DNA of 64,000 nt from DATARH01 sp036268425 (GCA_036268425.1 DATAUE010000149.1:310001-374000); one strand, 5' to 3'. Counted from the first letter of the stretch, positions 42,617 through 52,143 are shown. The notes: a model not told the origin generated them from the sequence alone. Program-made: numbers and translations.

Positions 42617-43960
42617 ATGAGTCCTCATACGATGTCCTCGTTCAGTCCGCGCGAAATCGTTTCCGAACTCGATCGCTTTATCGTCGGCCAGGATGACGCA
42701 AAGCGCGCGGTCGCGATCGCATTGCGCAATCGCTGGCGGCGTCAGCAACTATCGCCGGAATTACGCGAAGAAGTGCTGCCCAAGAACATCCTGATGATCG
42801 GCCCGACCGGCTGCGGCAAGACCGAAATCGCCCGCCGCTTGGCGCGTCTCGCCGAAGCGCCGTTTCTCAAGGTAGAGGCGACGAAATTCACCGAAGTCGG
42901 TTATGTCGGCCGCGATGTCGAACAGATCGCCCGCGACCTCGTCGAAGTTGCGATTGCGATGACCCGCGAACGGTTGCGCAAGGAGGTCGAGGCCAAGGCC
43001 GAGTTGGCTGCCGAGGAACGGGTGCTCGACTCGCTCGTTGGCGATCACGCCAGCGCCGAGACACGTCAGAAATTCCGCAAGATGTTGCGCGAAGGCTCGC
43101 TCGACGACCGCGAAATCGAGGTCACGGTGCAGGAAAGCGCCGGCGCGAGCCTGCCGACCTTCGAGATCCCAGGGATGCCCGGCGCGCAGATGGGCATGCT
43201 CAACCTGGGCGACATCTTTGGCAAAACCTTCGGCGGCGGTCGCAGCAAGCCAAAAAAAATGACGGTTGCCGACAGCCATAAAGTGCTGATGGCCGAGGAA
43301 AGCGATAAATTGCTCGATCAGGACGGCGTCGTGCGCGAAGCCATCCAGTCGGTCGAGCAGAACGGCATCGTGTTTCTCGACGAAATCGACAAGATCTGCG
43401 GCCGCACCGAGCGCGGCGGCGGCCAATCCGGCGCCGATGTCAGCCGCGAAGGCGTCCAGCGCGATCTGTTGCCGCTGATCGAAGGCACCACGGTTGCGAC
43501 CAAGCACGGCGCAGTCAAGACCGACCACATTCTGTTCATCGCGTCGGGCGCGTTTCATCTGGCAAAACCCTCCGACCTGCTGCCGGAACTGCAGGGCCGG
43601 CTGCCGATCCGCGTCGAGTTGAAGGCGCTCGACCGCGACGACCTGCGCCGCATTTTGACCGAGCCGGAAGCCAGTCTGATCAAGCAATACCGCGCCCTGC
43701 TGGCGACCGAAGGGGTCAACCTGGAGTTCCAGCCGGAAGCGATCGACGAGATCGCGCTGCTGGCGGAGCAGATCAACGCGACGGTTGAGAATATCGGCGC
43801 GCGCCGGCTGCACACGATCCTCGAACGACTGCTCGAAGAAATCAGCTTCGGCGCCTCGGACCAGCCGAGCGGTACAACGATCGCGATTGATGCGCCCTAT
43901 GTCCGCGAGCGGGTGTCGGCGCTCGCACAAAACGCCGACCTCTCACGCTTTATCCTGTAG
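42617..43960 (+). CDS. hslU: ATP-dependent unfoldase subunit HslU
   Basis: 447 residues from ATG 42617; a second in-frame ATG at 42632 is an alternative. SPREIVSELDRFIVGQ is the usual opening, Walker A is GPTGCGKTE, the pore loop follows in EVGYVGRDVEQ, Walker B is FLDEIDKI, and the C-terminus ends in FIL, which docks into HslV. It unfolds substrates for HslV in the cytoplasm. Confidence 0.97.
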   Translation: MSPHTMSSFSPREIVSELDRFIVGQDDAKRAVAIALRNRWRRQQLSPELREEVLPKNILMIGPTGCGKTEIARRLARLAEAPFLKVEATKFTEVGYVGRDVEQIARDLVEVAIAMTRERLRKEVEAKAELAAEERVLDSLVGDHASAETRQKFRKMLREGSLDDREIEVTVQESAGASLPTFEIPGMPGAQMGMLNLGDIFGKTFGGGRSKPKKMTVADSHKVLMAEESDKLLDQDGVVREAIQSVEQNGIVFLDEIDKICGRTERGGGQSGADVSREGVQRDLLPLIEGTTVATKHGAVKTDHILFIASGAFHLAKPSDLLPELQGRLPIRVELKALDRDDLRRILTEPEASLIKQYRALLATEGVNLEFQPEAIDEIALLAEQINATVENIGARRLHTILERLLEEISFGASDQPSGTTIAIDAPYVRERVSALAQNADLSRFIL

Positions 43961-44045
43961 CGGCGCGGCAAAACGCCCGCGGAACTCTCGCCGTGCCGCA
44001 GCGATTGAGCTAGGGTTCGTGATTGCGCAACCGCGCCGAGGAGCG

Positions 44046-45692
44046 ATGCCAATTCTCACCGTTCCGGTCACACCGTTTGCCGATCAGCGCCTGGGCACGT
44101 CCGGGCTGCGCAAGAAGGTCGAGGTCTTTCAACGGCCCGACTATCTCCAGGCGTTTGTACAATCCATTTTCGATGCGCTGCCCGAGGCCGCCGGCGACAG
44201 CGCGGCGGGCAAAACGCTGGTGCTCGGCGGCGACGGGCGGTTTTTCAACGCCGCGGCGGCGCAGATCATTTTGCGCATGATGGCGGCGAACGGCGTTGGC
44301 CGAGTGCTGGTTGGCCGCGACGGTCTGCTGTCGACGCCGGCTGCCAGCGCCATCATTCGCAAGCGCAGTGCGTTCGGCGGCATCGTGCTGTCGGCCAGCC
44401 ACAATCCCGGCGGCCCGGATGGCGATTTCGGCATCAAATACAACGCCGAGAATGGCGGACCAGCGCCCGAACGGATCAGCGACGCAATCTTCCGGCATAC
44501 TCAGCAGATCACTGCTTACCGCACGATCGAAGCGCGGAATTTGCCGCTCGACAGGGTTGGCACGACGCAGCTCGGCGACATGGTCGTCGAGATCATCGAT
44601 CCGGTTGCCGATTACGCCGAGCTGATGGAGCGGATTTTCGATTTCGACCGGCTGCGCGATCTGTTCCGTGGCGGGTTTCGGTTGCGCTTTGATGCGATGA
44701 GCGCGATCACCGGCCCCTATGCGCGCGAAATCTTCGAGTGCCGGCTCGGCGCGCCGCCCGGCACCGCGATCCATGCCGAGCCGCTGCCCGATTTCGGCGG
44801 GCATCACCCCGATCCGAACCCAACCCACGCCGCCGATCTGGTCGCTGCCTTGGCCGATCCGGGCGGCCCCGATTTCGGCGCGGCGTCCGATGGCGACGGC
44901 GACCGCAATATGGTGGTTGGCCGCGGCTGTGTGATCAGCCCGAGCGACAGCCTCGCGGTGCTCGCCGCCAATGCCCGGCTGGTGCCGTGGTTCAAGGATG
45001 GGCTGCCGGGTGTCGCGCGCTCGATGCCGACCAGCCGCGCCGTCGATCGGGTCGCTGCCGCACTCGGCATCGACTGCTACGAGACGCCGACCGGCTGGAA
45101 ATATTTCGGCTCGCTGCTCGATGCCGGCCGCATTGCCCTGTGCGGCGAGGAAAGCGCCGGCACTGGCTCTAACCATATTCGGGAGAAGGACGGCGTCTGG
45201 GCCGTGCTGTTCTGGCTCAACGTGCTGGCGGTCCGCGGCGAGCCGGCGGCGGCGATCCTCGCAGATCACTGGCGGCGTTACGGCCGCCATTTTTATGCCC
45301 GCCACGATTACGAAGGGCTGCCGGCCGAACCGGCTAACCGGTTGATCGAGCGGCTGCGCGCCGCCGTCCCTACCCTGCCCGGCCGACGGCTCAGCGACTT
45401 CACGATCCGCGCCGCTGATGATTTCGCCTACACCGATCCGGTTGACGGCTCGGTCAGCGCACATCAGGGGGTGCGCCTCGACTTTGCGGAAGGTGCGCGC
45501 ATCGTTTACCGGCTGTCCGGCACCGGCACGGAGGGCGCGACATTGCGCGTCTATATCGAGCGCTTCGAACCTGACCTGAGCCGCCATGCAACGCCTGCCG
45601 AAACGGCGCTGGCGCCGCTCGCCGCGGTCGCTGCCGATTTTGCCGATATCGCCAAAATCTTCGGGCGCACGAAACCCAGTGTGGTGGCCTGA
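44046..45692 (+). CDS. pgm: Phosphoglucomutase (alpha-D-glucose phosphate-specific)
   Basis: 548 residues from ATG 44046, which matches the eukaryote-like phosphoglucomutase length. The phosphoserine loop is LSASHNPGG, the metal loop ASDGDGDRNM, the sugar loop GEESAGTGSNH, and the phosphate loop RLSGTGTEGATLR. It converts glucose-1-phosphate and glucose-6-phosphate. glgC follows 95 bases later, giving a glycogen-precursor pair. Confidence 0.96.
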   Translation: MPILTVPVTPFADQRLGTSGLRKKVEVFQRPDYLQAFVQSIFDALPEAAGDSAAGKTLVLGGDGRFFNAAAAQIILRMMAANGVGRVLVGRDGLLSTPAASAIIRKRSAFGGIVLSASHNPGGPDGDFGIKYNAENGGPAPERISDAIFRHTQQITAYRTIEARNLPLDRVGTTQLGDMVVEIIDPVADYAELMERIFDFDRLRDLFRGGFRLRFDAMSAITGPYAREIFECRLGAPPGTAIHAEPLPDFGGHHPDPNPTHAADLVAALADPGGPDFGAASDGDGDRNMVVGRGCVISPSDSLAVLAANARLVPWFKDGLPGVARSMPTSRAVDRVAAALGIDCYETPTGWKYFGSLLDAGRIALCGEESAGTGSNHIREKDGVWAVLFWLNVLAVRGEPAAAILADHWRRYGRHFYARHDYEGLPAEPANRLIERLRAAVPTLPGRRLSDFTIRAADDFAYTDPVDGSVSAHQGVRLDFAEGARIVYRLSGTGTEGATLRVYIERFEPDLSRHATPAETALAPLAAVAADFADIAKIFGRTKPSVVA

Positions 45693-45787
45693 GCGTTGAT
45701 CTTGTGAATGGGGCTTCGCCAGGCGAGCCATGCTCACTCGGCGGCTGGCACCAGATTCGCGTCAACGATCAGAAAAAGGAGAACCTT

Positions 45788-47050
45788 ATGCTCTCGTCGG
45801 TGCGCATCCAGGAACGAGTGGCACGGCGCACCATTGCGCTGGTTCTGGCCGGAGGCCGCGGTAGCCGCCTCAAACAGCTGACCGACCGCCGTGCCAAACC
45901 GGCAGTTTTTTTTGGCGGCAAGTTCCGCATTATCGACTTCGCGCTATCCAATTGCCTTAATTCAAACATCCGGCGAATCGCCATCCTGACGCAATACAAG
46001 GCGCACAGCCTGTTGCGGCACCTGCAGATGGGCTGGTCGTTTCTGCGGCCGGAGATGAACGAGTTTCTTGATCTTCTGCCGGCGCAACAGCGCATCGACG
46101 AGGCGATGTGGTATCGCGGTACCGGCGATGCGGTGTTTCAGAATCTCGACATCCTGCGCGCCGCGCGGCCGGAGTTCCTGGTCGTACTGGCCGGCGACCA
46201 CATCTACAAAATGGATTACTCGAACATGCTCGCGGATATGCGCGAGAAAGGTGCCGACTGCATTGTCGCCTGCAATGAGGTGCCGATCGAGGAAGCCTCG
46301 GATTTCGGCGTCATGGCGGTCGACGAGTCGATGCGCATCGTCGATTTTGTCGAAAAGCCGCCGGTGCCGCCAAGCATGCCCGGCAAGCCCGACCGCGCCT
46401 TGGCAAGCATGGGCATCTACGCGTTTTCCGCGAGTTTTCTCTATAACGAATTGCAGCGCGATCACAACGATCCGAATTCCAGCCACGATTTCGGCAAGGA
46501 CATCATCCCGCATCTGGTTCGGCGTGGGCTTGCGGCGGCGCATCATTTCGAAGATAGCTGCGTCACGACCACCCCGGATGCCGAGCCGTATTGGCGCGAT
46601 GTCGGCACCATCGATGCCTATTGGGCCGCCAATCTCGATCTGGTGATGCCCACCCCATCACTCGATATCTACGATGTGAACTGGCCGATCTGGACCTATC
46701 AGCAGCAATTGCCGCCCGCCAAGTTCGTCTTCAACGATGAGGACCGGCGCGGCATGGCGGTCGATTCGATGGTGTCGGGCGGGTGCATCGTGTCGGGAGC
46801 GCATGTCGAACGTTCGTTGTTGTTTTCCAGCGTACGGATCAACTCGCACGCCCGGACGAACCAGGCCGTATTGCTGCCGCAGGTCGAGGTGGGGCGGCAC
46901 GCGCGTCTGACGAAAGTGGTAGTCGATCGCGGCTGTCAAATTCCCAACGACCTCGTCGTCGGAGAAAACCCCGCGGAAGACGCACGCCGTTTTTATCGCA
47001 GCGACGGCGGCGTGGTTCTGATAAGCCAGGACATGCTGGACGCGCTATAG
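45788..47050 (+). CDS. glgC: Glucose-1-phosphate adenylyltransferase
   Basis: 420 residues from ATG 45788, preceded by aaggag at a typical distance. The nucleotidyltransferase motif LAGGRGSRLKQLTDRRAKPA and GTGDAVFQNLDIL are clear, and AGDHIYKMDY holds the metal Asp. The C-terminal left-handed beta-helix domain ends near residue 400. It makes ADP-glucose for glycogen and is normally allosterically controlled. It is downstream of pgm, whose product it uses. Confidence 0.97.
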   Translation: MLSSVRIQERVARRTIALVLAGGRGSRLKQLTDRRAKPAVFFGGKFRIIDFALSNCLNSNIRRIAILTQYKAHSLLRHLQMGWSFLRPEMNEFLDLLPAQQRIDEAMWYRGTGDAVFQNLDILRAARPEFLVVLAGDHIYKMDYSNMLADMREKGADCIVACNEVPIEEASDFGVMAVDESMRIVDFVEKPPVPPSMPGKPDRALASMGIYAFSASFLYNELQRDHNDPNSSHDFGKDIIPHLVRRGLAAAHHFEDSCVTTTPDAEPYWRDVGTIDAYWAANLDLVMPTPSLDIYDVNWPIWTYQQQLPPAKFVFNDEDRRGMAVDSMVSGGCIVSGAHVERSLLFSSVRINSHARTNQAVLLPQVEVGRHARLTKVVVDRGCQIPNDLVVGENPAEDARRFYRSDGGVVLISQDMLDAL

Positions 47051-47110
47051 GATCAGCACGCTTTCGGGCGCCTGTCGCGCCGGGCGATTTTGCAATGGAG
47101 AAACTTGCCG

Positions 47111-47488
47111 ATGCGCCTGCCGCTTATTTCCGGCATCTGCCTGACAGTGCTAAGCGGGTGCGCGTCGTCGCCGCAATTTACCGACGTGCTGGTGAGCACC
47201 AATCCGCCGGGCGCGTCATGCGTCCTGAGCCGGCCAGTACCGCCAGCAGCCGCTCCGCCGACGGCACAGCTCGTGGCGCCTCCGGCGCCTCAGCCGGCCG
47301 CCGTGCCGATCGCGACGGCTGGCCCAACCCCTGCGATCGCGCTCGTGGGCCCGGATGAAGGCACGCTTTTGGTGCTTTGCCGCCGGCCGGGCTTTGCGGA
47401 TGCGGCGGCGACGTTGCCTGTTCCGGCCGGCGCATCGCCCGGCGATCAGCGCAGTATTGACATCGCCTTGCTCCCCCTGCCCCGGTGA
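47111..47488 (+). CDS. Small lipoprotein, PEGA-like
   Basis: 125 residues from ATG 47111 with ggag ten bases upstream. The signal peptide ends in the lipobox LSGC, so Cys17 is the likely lipidated residue. The mature part resembles a split PEGA domain: VLVSTNPPGASCVLSR, then a Pro/Ala-rich insert of about 45 residues, then LVLCRRPGFADAAATLPV. Two Cys could pair. Function unknown; probably envelope-associated. Confidence 0.7.
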   Translation: MRLPLISGICLTVLSGCASSPQFTDVLVSTNPPGASCVLSRPVPPAAAPPTAQLVAPPAPQPAAVPIATAGPTPAIALVGPDEGTLLVLCRRPGFADAAATLPVPAGASPGDQRSIDIALLPLPR

Positions 47489-47495
47489 GCCACCG

Positions 47496-48785
47496 CTAAT
47501 CTCCGGCAGCAACCAAGGTGATGTCGGAGATCAGCACTTTGCCTTTGGTTTCCGGACCCAGTAGAACCGAGAGGACAAAAATCAACAGCGCGATGGTTGT
47601 CGTGATCAGCATCGGGATCGCAAAGCCAAGCGCCTGGTTCGCGGCCCAAGCCCCGAGGATCGGGCCGCACAGCCCACCCCAGATCGCACCCTGGTGATAG
47701 CAGAATCCGGTAGCGGTCGCGCGAACCTCGGTCGGAAAGCGCTCGTTCAGATAGCTCGGGTTTTGCCCATAAATGCTGCCGACGAAGAACCCCTGAATGG
47801 TGAACGCCAGCACCAGTAAGGGATAGCTCGTTGTGAAGAACCCCAGGTAGAACGGCGTGATGACAATGCCGATCAAGGCCGGTATCACCATCGACCAGCG
47901 ACGGCCGATTCGATCCGACAAATATCCGAAAAAGCAGCTTGAGATAAACGTCGCGACATTGGCGAGGGCTATCGGTAGCGCAACGTCACCAGGCCCGAAA
48001 TGCAGGTCTTTCTGCAAGTGAGTCGCGAACAGTCCAAACACAGTGTAGTAGGTGACGAAGCCGCTGGCCATCCACAGACAGGTGGTCAACGTGTTTGGCA
48101 GCATCTTCCAGCGGAATATCTCAAACAGCGGAACACGAAACTCGCGCTTCTGCTGTCGTTGTTTATCACGATTTTCGCGCCATACTTCGGGTTCTTTGAC
48201 GAATTTGCGAATATACAGAACGACAAGAGCCGGCAAAATGCCGATCCACAGCATCCCGCGCCAGCCGATCGAATCATACAATAGCCCGTAAACCGCGCTC
48301 GACAGCAGAAAGCCCAGAGCCCAACTGCCTTGCAGCATACCGCTCATAAAGCCGCGCGAGCGGGCCGGCCACGATTCCATTGCTAGCGCGGCGCCGGCCG
48401 GCCACTCTGCCCCCATGCCGATGCCGAGAAGCGCCCGAAACAGAAAAAGAAACCAGAAGCTCGGCGAGAAACCGGCAATAAAGTTACAGACCGAATACCA
48501 CAGGATCGAAATCATCAGCGGCGTCTTGCGCCCCACCCGATCGGCGAGCCAGCCGGACGCCGTCGCGCCCAGCAGGCGAACCCAGAGGGTCACGGTAAAG
48601 ACTGCCAGCACGTCGACCAAAGGAACCGCGAATTCCTTGGCGATCGCCACCATGATCAACAAAAAGACAGTGAAATCGAACGCATCGAGCGTCCAGCCGA
48701 GCCATGCGGCAACGTAGGCGAGCCATTGGTCTTTGGTGGGTTCTTTCCACCACGGAATCTGCCCTGAATCGGCCGCGACCGACAT
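47496..48785 (-). CDS. MFS transporter (aromatic acid/sialate symporter type)
   Basis: 429 residues with twelve membrane segments. The start at 48785 has gggaggtg seven bases upstream. Hallmarks are WLGWTLDAFDFTVF in helix 1, GWLADRVGRKTP between helices 2 and 3, and GIGMGAEWPAGAALAMESWPA, which is typical of the NanT/aromatic-acid symporter branch. Cargo is likely an organic or aromatic acid. The gene is convergent with the lipoprotein gene, only seven bases away. Confidence 0.9.
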   Translation of the reverse strand: MSVAADSGQIPWWKEPTKDQWLAYVAAWLGWTLDAFDFTVFLLIMVAIAKEFAVPLVDVLAVFTVTLWVRLLGATASGWLADRVGRKTPLMISILWYSVCNFIAGFSPSFWFLFLFRALLGIGMGAEWPAGAALAMESWPARSRGFMSGMLQGSWALGFLLSSAVYGLLYDSIGWRGMLWIGILPALVVLYIRKFVKEPEVWRENRDKQRQQKREFRVPLFEIFRWKMLPNTLTTCLWMASGFVTYYTVFGLFATHLQKDLHFGPGDVALPIALANVATFISSCFFGYLSDRIGRRWSMVIPALIGIVITPFYLGFFTTSYPLLVLAFTIQGFFVGSIYGQNPSYLNERFPTEVRATATGFCYHQGAIWGGLCGPILGAWAANQALGFAIPMLITTTIALLIFVLSVLLGPETKGKVLISDITLVAAGD

Positions 48786-49290
48786 GAAGCACCTCCCTGT
48801 TCTTTGTTTCGGCAGCCGCTGCGATGCGAGCCCGCGCCACCATCAAACCGGCGGCGTCTGACCGAAATCTTGTTCAGCAATATACGGGAGGCCCTACCTC
48901 TGCGCAATAGACCCTTGCAATGAATGCAAGGCTATTGGGTCACTTCAAGAAGCCGGCGCTCCAGCGCGGCGAGCCGACGCGGCAACGCGTTCGACCTTCC
49001 TCTTCGTCATTAGCCGCCGTCATCGACAACCTCTCGCTGCCGCTCGCGTAATACAAGGGTCGTCAGAAATATGCGGTGCCGTGATTCGCGTAACAAATCT
49101 GGGCGGCGTCAGGCCCGACCACCGACATGGGACCGTTTGCGACAGGCCCTTAATTACCCATGAGGGCGGCGATGCTCACCGGCCTTGTCAAGACGGGCGC
49201 ACTGACGCAAACCATTGCGTGTCTCGCGAGGTCGGACGATTCCCGCGAACGTTCCACGCGCTTCGGCGTTGACCCCATGGAGGATTCAGA
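48786..49290. other. 505-base intergenic region, no gene seen
   Basis: Between the divergent MFS and DUF992 genes I find no frame with a credible ribosome site and codon usage. It contains one notable hairpin, CAATAG-ac-CCTTGCA-atgaa-TGCAAGG-CTATTG (48905-48937). The rest is unremarkable and must hold both promoters. Confidence 0.6.
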
Positions 49291-49773
49291 ATGTCGAATA
49301 AATTGCGTCTCGTGGCCGTGACCGCGGCAGCTATCGGGCTTGCCACTGTCTTTGCCGCACCGGCGGGGGCGCAAGGTGGCGTCGCCGTCGGCACCTTGAG
49401 CTGCGGGGTATCGAGTGGCTTTGGCTTTGTCTTCGGCTCGTCGCGCGCGATCAACTGCACCTTCGCGGCCCCACGCCACATCGAGCACTATACCGGCCAG
49501 ATTTCCAAATTCGGCGTCGATATCGGTTACACCCAGGGCGGCATCCTGGTGTGGACCGTGGTGGCGCCGACCTCGAATCTCGCGCCAGGCTCGCTCGCCG
49601 GTACATATGGCGGCGGCACCGCCTCCGCGACTGTCGGTGTTGGGATTGGCGCCAACGCGCTGATCGGCGGCTCCAACCGGACGATCGCTCTGCAGCCGCT
49701 CAGCGTCGAAGCCAATCGCGGCCTCAACGTCGCGGCGGGGATCGCCGAACTTACACTGACTCCCGCCCGGTAA
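49291..49773 (+). CDS. Exported DUF992 protein
   Basis: 160 residues. A signal peptide (cleavage after APAGA, residue 27) is followed by the DUF992 pattern: VGTLSCGVSSGFGFVFGSSR, then NCTFAAPRHIEHYTGQISKFGVDIGY, and glycine-rich strands to the end. Two cysteines probably form a disulfide. DUF992 is found mainly in Alphaproteobacteria and its role is unknown. tggagga is ten bases upstream. A small membrane protein gene follows 28 bases later. Confidence 0.88.
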   Translation: MSNKLRLVAVTAAAIGLATVFAAPAGAQGGVAVGTLSCGVSSGFGFVFGSSRAINCTFAAPRHIEHYTGQISKFGVDIGYTQGGILVWTVVAPTSNLAPGSLAGTYGGGTASATVGVGIGANALIGGSNRTIALQPLSVEANRGLNVAAGIAELTLTPAR

Positions 49774-49801
49774 GCCCGTCCACCATTGCTGGAGGAACCT
49801 C

Positions 49802-49945
49802 ATGACGCTTAGCGTCGCTCATCTGCAACCACTCGTCGCGCTGATCGCCGGCGTGCTGATCCTGCTTGTGCCGCGCATCCTGAACTACATCGTGGCGATC
49901 TATCTGATCCTGAGCGGAATCATCGGTCTCGGGTTTCTCCATTAG
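49802..49945 (+). CDS. Small two-span membrane protein (DUF3096-like)
   Basis: 47 residues from ATG 49802 with ctggagga seven bases upstream, behind the DUF992 gene. Almost the whole protein is hydrophobic: ALIAGVLILLVPRILNYIVA, then a second span ending in GLGFLH. Proteins of this size with the central LVPRxLNYxVA pattern are the DUF3096 type. Function unknown. Confidence 0.8.
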   Translation: MTLSVAHLQPLVALIAGVLILLVPRILNYIVAIYLILSGIIGLGFLH

Positions 49946-50024
49946 CACTGCCACTCAAGACGAACCCGGTCCTTTCATCCTCGCAAGATCGGGGCAAGGG
50001 TCGGGTTTTCGAATAGCCGATTGA

Positions 50025-50207
50025 TCACGCTTCCAGAATTTCGGAGATATCATCGACGATCAATAATTCGTCATCGTCGGCGGCTTCCGGTTCCAGGCGG
50101 CGGACGATCAGCCAGGTGCCGTCGTGTGGGTTTTCACGCAATTCGGCGAGGCCGCCATCGGTGAGCTTGAGCCGCGTTCCCGGCGTCAGATGCTGTATCG
50201 CGAGCAT
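50025..50207 (-). CDS. Small acidic protein behind the dioxygenase genes
   Basis: 60 residues, with a basic N-terminal part (HLTPGTRLKLTDGGLAELREN) and a strongly acidic end (EPEAADDDELLIVDDISEI). It starts 18 bases past the dioxygenase small-subunit stop, on the same strand, so it is probably co-transcribed. I know no family. It could be an accessory protein of the dioxygenase, or unrelated. Confidence 0.65.
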   Translation of the reverse strand: MLAIQHLTPGTRLKLTDGGLAELRENPHDGTWLIVRRLEPEAADDDELLIVDDISEILEA

Positions 50208-50225
50208 GCCGGCCCTCCCACTTCC

Positions 50226-50783
50226 CTAGAAAAATACTGTCAGGTTCTTTGCCAGCAGCACGTTCTGGTCGAGCAGGATTTCCCGTCGGGCCAGCCGCCA
50301 ATCGGAACCGTCACGGCGCAGGAGGTCGTTGCGCCGGCCGGCGAACAGGTAGGTCTCGGTCTCGACCCGGTTCTGGTAGACGATGAACCGGCTGCCGACC
50401 TCGACCTCGCTGACCGCCTCTAGCGATGGACGCACCGCGGCGAGGCGAATGTTGGTCACGAAATGACAGACGCGCGACAGCGGCTCTTCGGCCCAATGGA
50501 TGCCGGTCATAATCTGCTCGACTCGCTTTGACAGGGTCCATTTGTCTTCATCGAACCAGCTGATGTCCTGTCCGGCGCGGGTGTTTTCCAGCGCCGCATG
50601 CCGGCCGAACTGCACGTTGCGGCGCATCGGCATGAAGTAGTGCAAATCTTCGGCAAGCAGTTCCAACCATTCGTTGTATCGACGCTGGTCGAGCAAATCA
50701 GCTTCGGCAAAGAGGAAATCCTCGATTTCCGCTTTGAGCTGAAACCAGGCAAGGCCGTGCGCTTCCCCCACAAATGATGACAT
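50226..50783 (-). CDS. Aromatic-ring-hydroxylating dioxygenase small (beta) subunit
   Basis: 185 residues of the cystatin-like beta-subunit family: EIEDFLFAEADLLDQRRYNEWLELL, then DLHYFMPMRRNVQ and the C-terminal DWRLARREILLDQNVLL. The subunit is structural and helps shape substrate range. It lies ten bases behind the large-subunit gene. Neither reductase nor ferredoxin genes adjoin. Confidence 0.92.
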   Translation of the reverse strand: MSSFVGEAHGLAWFQLKAEIEDFLFAEADLLDQRRYNEWLELLAEDLHYFMPMRRNVQFGRHAALENTRAGQDISWFDEDKWTLSKRVEQIMTGIHWAEEPLSRVCHFVTNIRLAAVRPSLEAVSEVEVGSRFIVYQNRVETETYLFAGRRNDLLRRDGSDWRLARREILLDQNVLLAKNLTVFF

Positions 50784-50793
50784 TCGATCGCGC

Positions 50794-52143
50794 CTATTCC
50801 GCCGCTACACGCTGCTCCTGCGGCGCTGCACGACCGATCAGTTCACCCCACCCTGCCCCCTCAATGTAGCGCGCCCAACTGGCGTAGAAGCCGCGCGCGC
50901 TTTCCTCGGTGATCTGCAGGCTGACTCGGCCGGGTACCGGATCGTCGACCTGCACCGCGCCCAATGATTGCTGATAGTTGTAGGGATAGCGGCGGGCGAT
51001 CGCACCCTGGCTGGCCGCAGTTGCGTAATTCCAGTTTTCCATGTCGTCCTGCTCGGTCATGCCGGCGGGGCCGGAATAGCGCATGTAAAAGCGCCGCAGC
51101 AAATCCTTGACCGCGGCGGGCGCATCGCGATCGACCAGGAAAAAGCGCCAGATTTCGGTCTGCGTCGCACTGACCGGATGCCACACGCAAAGCGCTCGCG
51201 GCTGGCGTCCGTGATACGACGTATTGGGAAAGATCGTGCCGGTAAACGGCAGCAGCCGCGCCTTGTCGCCAAGCCGCTTCTGCCGCTCGTGATAGCAATG
51301 CTCGAAATACTGCCCGACGATCGGGTTGTCGCGGAAACTGTCGATGTATGGCGCGTTCTTGGGCATCCACACGCTGTGGACGCCGTGCCCGCTCGGAAAG
51401 CTGACCCAGATGTGCTGGCCGTTCTGATACTCGTTGTCGCGCCGCCCCGCAGCGCCGCCTTTCGCCGAACTGGGGCCGATGCCAATCAAATCGACCGAGC
51501 GGTGGCTGGGGTTGTGATAGCTGTCGCCGCAGAAATTCTCGGCGGCGAATTTCCAGTTGGCTGGAATGATCCATTTATGGACGCCGCCAAACACCTCTGA
51601 GCCACCCTCGCGTCCGTCGCGACAGTCGAGCACCTGGTCGAGATGATCTTTGACGCCGCCGAGGTAGTCGGTGAATTCGGGTGCGTCCGGATCCCACGAG
51701 GCCCAGATCGTGCCTTTGTAGTTGACCATTCGCGGCACCTCGATCAGCGACCATTGCGAGCGGTCGAGATCGGGGTAGAGCTGTTTGTGCATCGGAACGC
51801 CGACCAGCGCACCGTCCGCGGCGTAGCTCCAATTATGGTAGGGACAGGTAAACAGCGGCGTGTTGCCCTCGTCATAGCGGCACACTTTCATGCCACGATG
51901 CCGGCAGGTATTCAGGAACACATGGATGCGCTGCTGCTTGTCGCGGCACAGAATCACCGACTCACCGCCCATACGCGATGTAAAGAAATCGCCGGGGTTC
52001 GGGATCTGGCTCTCATGCCCAACAAACAGCCAGGCCCGGGCAAACAGCTTTTCCTGCTCTTCGGCGAAGAGGGCGTCATTGACGAAGATTTCGCGGCTGA
52101 CGGTGCCGCGCGCGGTATCGACCAGGTGATCGTGGGGGTTCAT
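50794..52143 (-). CDS. Aromatic-ring-hydroxylating dioxygenase large (alpha) subunit
   Basis: 449 residues from ATG 52143 (gaggtg five bases upstream). Rieske ligands are Cys80-x-His82 and Cys100-x2-His103. The catalytic iron region is ENFCGDSYHNPSHRS, which supplies the two His and the bridging Asp. Such enzymes add O2 to aromatic or N-heterocyclic rings using electrons from a ferredoxin and reductase. The Rieske ferredoxin at 39.7 kb could serve; the reductase is not in view. Substrate unknown. Confidence 0.94.
   Translation of the reverse strand: MNPHDHLVDTARGTVSREIFVNDALFAEEQEKLFARAWLFVGHESQIPNPGDFFTSRMGGESVILCRDKQQRIHVFLNTCRHRGMKVCRYDEGNTPLFTCPYHNWSYAADGALVGVPMHKQLYPDLDRSQWSLIEVPRMVNYKGTIWASWDPDAPEFTDYLGGVKDHLDQVLDCRDGREGGSEVFGGVHKWIIPANWKFAAENFCGDSYHNPSHRSVDLIGIGPSSAKGGAAGRRDNEYQNGQHIWVSFPSGHGVHSVWMPKNAPYIDSFRDNPIVGQYFEHCYHERQKRLGDKARLLPFTGTIFPNTSYHGRQPRALCVWHPVSATQTEIWRFFLVDRDAPAAVKDLLRRFYMRYSGPAGMTEQDDMENWNYATAASQGAIARRYPYNYQQSLGAVQVDDPVPGRVSLQITEESARGFYASWARYIEGAGWGELIGRAAPQEQRVAAE

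Noticed and set aside
44010..45737. Long minus-strand open frame (575 codons) opposite pgm
   Set aside because: It is a shadow of the phosphoglucomutase gene in high-GC DNA. The sequence has no recognisable motif, no ribosome site, and the plus-strand frame is a full enzyme.
48786..49290. Hidden small gene around 49081-49272
   Set aside because: The frame lacks a ribosome site and its composition is that of random high-GC DNA (many Arg and His).
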